Below are positions 5,303 through 9,227 of a DNA stretch of 9,227 nucleotides, piece after piece. The DNA lies in NCBI GenBank assembly GCA_038214135.1, contig JBBQSD010000187.1:1-9227 (forward strand). The letters are read 5' to 3'. This DNA comes from JANLSE01 sp038214135 (lineage in GTDB: Bacteria; Chloroflexota; Chloroflexia; Chloroflexales; Roseiflexaceae). Within the stretch, counting starts at the first letter, position 1. Every line of letters starts with the position of its first letter. The notes below the pieces were generated by a model. It had not been told where the DNA came from and made no database searches. It saw only the letters and a program-made list of their open reading frames with translations. Made by a program: the position numbers and the translations under genes.

Positions 5303-6250
5303 GTGGGATTCGAGAATGTCGTCATTTTCGCTGGCAGCAGCAGCCGTGGCCTGACCGAGCACATCTGTGCCCACCTCAATATCTTGCCGGGCAAGAATGA
5401 GACAAAGATTTTCTCGGAGGGCAACACCTTCGTGCGCGTGCGCGAAAATGTGCGCGGTCGTGAGGCGTTCGTCATCCAGAGCACTGTCTTCCCCACGAAT
5501 GACAGCTTTATGGAGCTGTTGTTCTGGATCGATGCCCTCAGTCGAGCCAGCGCCGCCTCAGTCACCGCCGTCATCCCCTACTTCAGCTATGCCAAAGGCG
5601 ATAAGAAGGACGAGCCCAGGGTCAGCATCCGCGCTCGCGTCTGCGCCGATTGCATCGAGGCCGCTGGAGCGGATCGCGTGGTGACAATGGATCTGCATGC
5701 GCCACAGATCCAGGGATTCTTTCGCATTCCAGTCGACAACCTATATGCCTTGCCGGTGCTGTGCGACTATGTGCGCACCATGAACCTACCCAATCTGGTG
5801 GTGGTCTCGCCAGACGCAGGATTTGTCAAGGCTGCCCGGCGCTACGCTGCCTACTTGGGTGCCTCGCTGGCAATCGCGAATAAAGAGCGTCCCGACCATA
5901 GCGAGCATGCCGAGGTGCTTGAAATCATCGGCGATGTCGCCGGCAAGACGGCCCTGATCGTCGATGACTTCACTATCTCGGGCGGCACACTCGCGGAGGT
6001 GGCCCGCCGGCTGAGCGAGGCCGGTGCCCGCGAGATCTACGCAATGGTGACCCACGGCGTATTCACCCCTGGCTCAATCGAGAGGATCGAAAGCAGCCCG
6101 CTGAAGAAACTGTTCTTCACCGACACTATCGAAACCCAGCCAGTACAGTTCTCACCAAAGATGGAGGTCGTCTCGGTGGCTCCACTGTTCGCCGAAGCGA
6201 TCCGGCGGATCTCCACCCACGAGTCGATCAGCGGAATGTTCCCTGTGTAG
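5303..6250 (+). CDS. prs: Ribose-phosphate pyrophosphokinase homologue with divergent active-site loops
   Basis: 315 residues, the normal length for class I PRPP synthetase, which makes PRPP from ribose 5-phosphate and ATP for nucleotide, His and Trp synthesis. Conserved in order: IQSTVFPTND (58-67), the IPYFSYAKGDKKDEPR segment (91-106), MDLHAPQIQGFF (129-140, catalytic His132), VDNLYALPVL (144-153), VVVSPDAG (166-173), flexible-loop K194-E-R196, IIGDVAGKTALIVDD and the PRPP/ribose loop DDFTISGGT (221-229), then VTHGVF and TDTI. Three departures stand out. The ATP-site Arg-Gln-Asp is Lys-Gly-Asp (97-99). The usual DDMIDTAGT loop has Ile225 for its third Asp and Ser226 for Thr. MDLHAGQ has Pro for Gly. 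The fold is certain; normal PRPP synthesis is likely but not assured, and it may be a second paralogue. Confidence 0.85.
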   Translation: MGFENVVIFAGSSSRGLTEHICAHLNILPGKNETKIFSEGNTFVRVRENVRGREAFVIQSTVFPTNDSFMELLFWIDALSRASAASVTAVIPYFSYAKGDKKDEPRVSIRARVCADCIEAAGADRVVTMDLHAPQIQGFFRIPVDNLYALPVLCDYVRTMNLPNLVVVSPDAGFVKAARRYAAYLGASLAIANKERPDHSEHAEVLEIIGDVAGKTALIVDDFTISGGTLAEVARRLSEAGAREIYAMVTHGVFTPGSIERIESSPLKKLFFTDTIETQPVQFSPKMEVVSVAPLFAEAIRRISTHESISGMFPV

Positions 6251-6260
6251 GGCAAACAGG

Positions 6261-6292
6261 CCGTAGCAACGCAAGATTTTGCGTTGCTACGG
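6261..6292 (+). terminator. Strong hairpin after prs
   Basis: CCGTAGCAACGCAA pairs perfectly with TTGCGTTGCTACGG around the 4-base loop GATT, a 14-bp stem extendable by G6260-C6293. It starts 10 bases after the prs stop. No T-run follows, so it may act as a Rho-aided terminator or 3' stabiliser rather than a textbook intrinsic terminator. Confidence 0.6.
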
Positions 6293-6306
6293 CTCAGATC
6301 GCATCT

Positions 6307-6566
6307 TTACCACCCACATTGCGCCTCGATTTTGTGCCCAAGCCATATCTGGTGTTTGGCGCAATGCTGCTTCGCCATGGCGTCGACCGCCGTGATGTTG
6401 ATCAGCCACAGTCGCAGCGCTAGAAGCAGCCATCGCCGCCAAGTTCACTCTGTTTCGCACCATTGTGCATTCAAATCATCAGGTGCCGCCGGAGATCGTG
6501 CGCAATGTTCAGCATGGCGGGCGCGAATGGTGCGATACGCAGGTGCCTGGTGCGATTAATGTATAG
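6307..6566 (+). pseudogene. Probable decayed gene remnant, unknown family, with one frameshift
   Basis: The 378-base gap between prs and the epimerase gene reads as protein in two adjoining frames. Frame one (6307-6423) gives RLDFVPKPYLVFGAMLLRHG, continuing VDRRDVDQPQSQR to a TAG. Frame two (6402-6566) gives ALEAAIAAKFTLFRTIVHSN, continuing HQVPPEIVRNVQHGGREW and CDTQVPGAINV to a TAG. A single-base shift near 6402-6423 would join them into about 80 residues. Neither part has a start codon with a ribosome site. I do not recognise the family; the amino-acid texture (helical, Leu/Val/Arg-rich with clustered His/Trp/Cys) is coding-like. It could instead be chance open sequence. Confidence 0.35.
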
Positions 6567-6612
6567 AGAACAACGCAACATCAGACTCTTGTTCAATGTT
6601 TACTTGTTCTCT
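6565..6612. terminator. Inverted repeat between convergent units
   Basis: AGAGAACAA (6565-6573) is matched by TTGTTCTCT (6604-6612) with a 30-base spacer; adjoining TATA on both sides extends the pairing with a two-base bulge. It lies 17 bases beyond the epimerase stop on the minus strand and may end that transcript. The long loop makes this weak. Confidence 0.3.
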
Positions 6613-6628
6613 CTATAAGGCATCTTTG

Positions 6629-7501
6629 TTAGCCCGAATAGACGCTGTAGCCGTCTGGTGCCGACAGATCGCCGGTCCGGTCGCGCTCACGCAGCTCTTC
6701 CACAAAGGTTGCGAATGTATACTGTGGCGTATAGCCCAGCTTCTGGGTGAGTTTTTCGGCACGCTCGGTGCCGATTCTGGCTGGCAACGTGGCGAGATGC
6801 CGACGCAAGAGCGCACCATCGGCGGGGAATACCTCATCCAGCACTGACCATGGATCAGCGGCCCAACGAGCAGCCTGTTCATCGCTAAACGGCGAGACGG
6901 TGGTCACATCGAACCAATCATCGCCAACCTCTCCGGTCAGCAGCGCATCCACCGCCCGCACAGTCGCCAGCGCTGCATCGCGCCGATCAAGCCCGCCACC
7001 ACCAAGCAGGCGTAGCCCATAGGCGCTGAAATCGCTATAGGGAGTAAAGTTGGTATAGCGCAGCCGGACGGACTGAACGCCGTGGGCCTCACGAAAATGA
7101 TCGAGAACCTGCTCACCAATCTGCTTGCTAAAGGAGTATTTATCGCGCAGTGGGCCATAGAACACGGCGCTTGATGCCCACACCACACGTGTGATACCCG
7201 CCTCGACCGCTGCCGTCAGGGCATTATAGGTGCCATCCACATTCAGCTGCCAATAATCTGTGGCCGGATGTTGGCGAGAATGAACGCCATGCCAGGCTGC
7301 CGTATGCACCAGCAGATCATAGCCGGGCCGGATCACCCGCCGCAGATCCGCCAAACTACGTGCATCAGCTGCCTCAAAGGGCAGCGTGGTGTCAAATGGT
7401 GCTACGTCGCTCAACGTGACATCATAGCTGTGCTGCAAGCGCTCGGCGACCCCACGCCCAAGATTCCCCGAAGCACCTGTCACCAATATCTTCGCGGTCA
7501 T
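6629..7501 (-). CDS. NAD-dependent epimerase/dehydratase, extended SDR family
   Basis: A 290-residue cytoplasmic oxidoreductase. The Rossmann motif TGASGNLG is at 8-15, with Asp32 at the end of the second strand, favouring NAD(H) over NADP(H). LLVHTAAW (64-70) and LNVDGTYNAL (86-95) are standard extended-SDR segments. WASSAVFYG (108-116) supplies the catalytic serine and YSFSK (122-126) the Tyr-Lys pair. The C-terminal third holds the substrate-binding part and is not diagnostic, so the substrate (nucleotide sugar or other hydroxy compound) is unknown. ATG 7501 is chosen over ATG 7507 because AGAGG directly touches the latter but stands 6 bases before the former. It is single-gene and divergent from the membrane-protein operon. 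Confidence 0.85.
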   Translation of the reverse strand: MTAKILVTGASGNLGRGVAERLQHSYDVTLSDVAPFDTTLPFEAADARSLADLRRVIRPGYDLLVHTAAWHGVHSRQHPATDYWQLNVDGTYNALTAAVEAGITRVVWASSAVFYGPLRDKYSFSKQIGEQVLDHFREAHGVQSVRLRYTNFTPYSDFSAYGLRLLGGGGLDRRDAALATVRAVDALLTGEVGDDWFDVTTVSPFSDEQAARWAADPWSVLDEVFPADGALLRRHLATLPARIGTERAEKLTQKLGYTPQYTFATFVEELRERDRTGDLSAPDGYSVYSG

Positions 7502-7507
7502 TGCCAT

Positions 7508-7512
7508 CCTCT
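7508..7512 (-). promoter_or_regulatory. Ribosome binding site deciding the epimerase start
   Basis: AGAGG on the minus strand abuts the ATG at 7507 with no spacing but stands 6 bases before the ATG at 7501, so the protein most likely begins MTAKILVTG. Confidence 0.65.
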
Positions 7513-7559
7513 GTTCTGTTACGGTTGGGCCTCATGATGAAGTGCATCTGAATGCGGCT

Positions 7560-7589
7560 AGCATAGCATGAGATTACAAGCATATGCAA
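7560..7589 (-). promoter_or_regulatory. Possible promoter of the epimerase gene
   Basis: On the minus strand TTGCAT (7584-7589) is followed after 18 bases by TATGCT (7560-7565), which is preceded by TGC to give an extended -10. Matches to consensus are 3/6 and 4/6. A transcript would start near 7553, about 50 bases before ATG 7501. The surrounding gap to 7670 also holds an AGTGCAT/ATGCACT inverted pair (7541-7547, 7609-7615), the palindrome GCATATGC, and presumably the promoter of the rightward operon, which I could not place. Confidence 0.35.
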
Positions 7590-7669
7590 GCAAACTCCTT
7601 GCGCTTGAATGCACTGTCGGCGCGCATCTTGCTACTTCAACATCATCATCATATTGAAAGAAGGAGCGT

Positions 7670-8323
7670 ATGTCGAGCACGAACTGGAAAGGCTATCGTA
7701 AAGCCGCCTGGTTTGGGCAGGCGCTGCTCGCAATCGCCATTGCTGTCGTTCTGATCCAGGGCCAATGGCTCGCCGCTGCGACGCTGGCGGGCTTTTTGCT
7801 GATTTCGTATCTGTTTGTCGCGTTTGATCGCAAGCTGCCAACCCTATTCGATCTGTTGTTCGTGATTGCTGCGCTGATTAACGCCGGCGGCTGGACGTGG
7901 GATCTCTATAATCAGCCAGGCCCATATGATGAGATCGCTCATTTCTACACGATCTTTGCGATCACACTTGCCCTCGGTTTCATGCTCTATAGTCCACTGA
8001 TGAAGAGTTTCTATGACCATCGGGTTCTGTTTGTGATCATGATCGCCAGCCTTGGCATCGCCCTTGGCGCACTCTGGGAGATTACCGAATGGCTGGCCGA
8101 TTTTCTGACGCCCAAGCAGATCGTCTCGGGTTTATCCGATACGATCACTGATATGATGCTGGACACCGGCGGCGCTGTTGTTGCGGCGTTTCTTAATCTA
8201 TGGGGCCTGCACCAACAATCGCTTGTCAAAGACAAAGATGCTATCGCAAAGCACTCGCCCGCACATACAGTGCCACAGCAGGGTGAAGAGGTGATTGCTG
8301 CACCGATAAGCTTCCGCCGATGA
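7670..8323 (+). CDS. Multi-pass membrane protein, DUF2238/YjdF-like
   Basis: 217 residues with about six hydrophobic segments (roughly 12-29, 33-52, 58-75, 90-108, 117-136 and 160-180) and a polar 37-residue C-terminal tail. Acidic residues and a histidine sit at or in the membrane: PYDEIAHF (Asp87, Glu88, His91), ALWEITEW (Glu137, Glu140) and LSDTITDMMLDTGGA (Asp157, Asp161, Asp165). This D-H / WE / DTxxDxxxDxxGA pattern resembles DUF2238 (YjdF) proteins and distantly VanZ-type membrane proteins; their biochemical role is not established. Start ATG follows AAGGAG closely. The next gene begins 7 bases after the stop, so the two are one operon. Family call moderately sure; function unknown. 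Confidence 0.75.
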   Translation: MSSTNWKGYRKAAWFGQALLAIAIAVVLIQGQWLAAATLAGFLLISYLFVAFDRKLPTLFDLLFVIAALINAGGWTWDLYNQPGPYDEIAHFYTIFAITLALGFMLYSPLMKSFYDHRVLFVIMIASLGIALGALWEITEWLADFLTPKQIVSGLSDTITDMMLDTGGAVVAAFLNLWGLHQQSLVKDKDAIAKHSPAHTVPQQGEEVIAAPISFRR

Positions 8324-8330
8324 TTGTGCC

Positions 8331-9143
8331 ATGAATCGATTTTCGCTCGTCACATTTAATTGTTTTGGCGCGCCAACGCCCATGGTTCGTCGGCGCCTGC
8401 TTGCGTTGGCCACAGAACTGAATCAGCGCAAATATTGCGTCGTTTGTCTGCAAGAAGTCCAGGCCCACATGTATCGCAAGCTGATCATCGATGCCTGTAC
8501 ACAGTATCCCGCGCATGCTGACGAGCCGTTTTTCCATGCGCCAAAGGGCGGATTGTTGACGCTGGCCCAAGTGCCGATTGAACGGCGTGAATTCACACTC
8601 TACCACGCCCGCCAGATCGTTAGCCCGCTGGCGGCAATGGATCTGTTGCTGCATAAAGGGGTATTGCTTGTCCAAATAGGCATCGCTCATGTGCCGATTG
8701 TTGTGCTTAATACACATCTCAGCGCCAATTATAGTGTCGATTGGAACCCCAATAATCGCTATGCGCGGATCGAGCACAGCCAGCTTCGCCAGCTTGCCGA
8801 GATCGTCCGCGCGCAGCCACCAGAGGCACTAGTGATTGTGGCAGGGGATTTTAATATTCCACGCGGCAGCTGGCTCTATGATGATTTCTTGGAACAAAGC
8901 GGAATGATCGATCCATTGGCTGGTGACGCCAGGCCAACGCATCGTGTGCCGCCAGGTATTCCTGTACACCTGGCACGGTCAATCGATTTTGCACTGCTCC
9001 GGCTGCCGCCCATGTCAGGAGTGAGCGTTCAGAGTGACCTCTGCTTTGATCAGCAGCTCCCACTCACAAATACAGGCCGTGGCTATCTCTCGGATCATTA
9101 TGGTGTAGAGCTGCGCATTACATGGGATTCATTACCTGGGTAA
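8331..9143 (+). CDS. Endonuclease/exonuclease/phosphatase (EEP) family hydrolase
   Basis: 270 residues covering one EEP domain, a metal-dependent phosphodiesterase fold. The catalytic set is complete: Asn10 (TFNCFG), Glu42 (LQEV, metal ligand), Asn127-Thr-His129 (LNTHLSAN), Asp173 and Asn175 (AGDFN), Asp219 (SIDFALL) and Ser254-Asp255-His256 (LSDHYG). TFNCFG at the very N-terminus and GDFNIPRGSWLYDDF resemble the sphingomyelinase-like/lipid phosphodiesterase branch more than DNA-repair exonuclease III, though substrate cannot be read from sequence. There is no signal peptide, so it is cytoplasmic or membrane-associated through its partner. The start lies 7 bases after the membrane-protein stop, with no clear ribosome site, implying translational coupling. 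Confidence 0.85.
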   Translation: MNRFSLVTFNCFGAPTPMVRRRLLALATELNQRKYCVVCLQEVQAHMYRKLIIDACTQYPAHADEPFFHAPKGGLLTLAQVPIERREFTLYHARQIVSPLAAMDLLLHKGVLLVQIGIAHVPIVVLNTHLSANYSVDWNPNNRYARIEHSQLRQLAEIVRAQPPEALVIVAGDFNIPRGSWLYDDFLEQSGMIDPLAGDARPTHRVPPGIPVHLARSIDFALLRLPPMSGVSVQSDLCFDQQLPLTNTGRGYLSDHYGVELRITWDSLPG

Positions 9144-9227
9144 TATTGCGCCCGCAATTGTGCATGTGCGTGACCGCAGTACATTCACGATCTTTCTCCC
9201 GCTATTGGAATACACAGGCAGGCCAGC
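9144..9227. other. Non-coding tail of the window
   Basis: I see no gene start here. A short hairpin, ATTGC-GCCC-GCAAT (9145-9158), directly follows the EEP stop; it is too short and lacks a T-run, so it is at best a weak terminator. Confidence 0.3.

Noticed and set aside
711..6250. Functional link between the phn operon and prs through the PRPP made in C-P lyase catabolism
   Set aside because: The genes are on opposite strands, separated by the scar and promoters, and no C-P lyase or phnN gene is present; proximity alone is not evidence.
8241..8777. 178-codon minus-strand open frame overlapping the EEP gene
   Set aside because: The plus strand encodes a full set of EEP catalytic motifs over the same bases; the antisense product shows no recognisable features.

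Overview
The window looks like chromosomal DNA from a filamentous-type Chloroflexota (Chloroflexia) bacterium. This is inferred from gene style: a C-terminal fragment of a TPR-bearing LuxR/AAA-type regulator of a kind expanded in that group, a Pro/Thr-rich lipoprotein linker, moderately GC-rich coding sequence, and dispersed intergenic palindromes. No marker gene fixes the taxonomy. I see no phage, transposase, CRISPR array, tRNA or rRNA.

Left part (1-4440): the 3' end of a TPR-type regulator gene (+) faces a four-gene minus-strand operon, phnD-phnC-phnE-phnE. It encodes a complete ABC importer of the phosphonate/phosphite class: a lipoprotein binding protein, an ATPase and two different permeases. 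The last three genes overlap and must be translationally coupled. A strong hairpin separates phnD from phnC. No phosphonate-degrading enzyme is encoded alongside.

Scar region (4440-5300): a 296-bp piece of a TPR-regulator gene, 94% identical to positions 234-529, lies in direct orientation on the far side of the phn operon. It carries an in-frame stop and has no gene head. It abuts, at one base, the surviving C-terminal third of a glyoxalase-fold (VOC) gene on the minus strand. The phn operon is therefore bracketed by direct repeats that could recombine. A palindromic dispersed repeat follows.

Right part (5300-9227): a divergent ribose-phosphate pyrophosphokinase gene (prs-like, GTG start) ends in a strong hairpin. 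Next comes a stretch with degraded coding sequence, then a minus-strand NAD-dependent epimerase/dehydratase. A divergently transcribed two-gene unit follows: a small multi-pass membrane protein (DUF2238/YjdF-like) and an endonuclease/exonuclease/phosphatase-fold hydrolase.

I found no clearly new multi-gene system. The most interesting points are the repeat-bracketed stand-alone importer, the VOC/TPR junction, the unusual active-site loops of the Prs homologue, and the membrane protein-EEP hydrolase pair.
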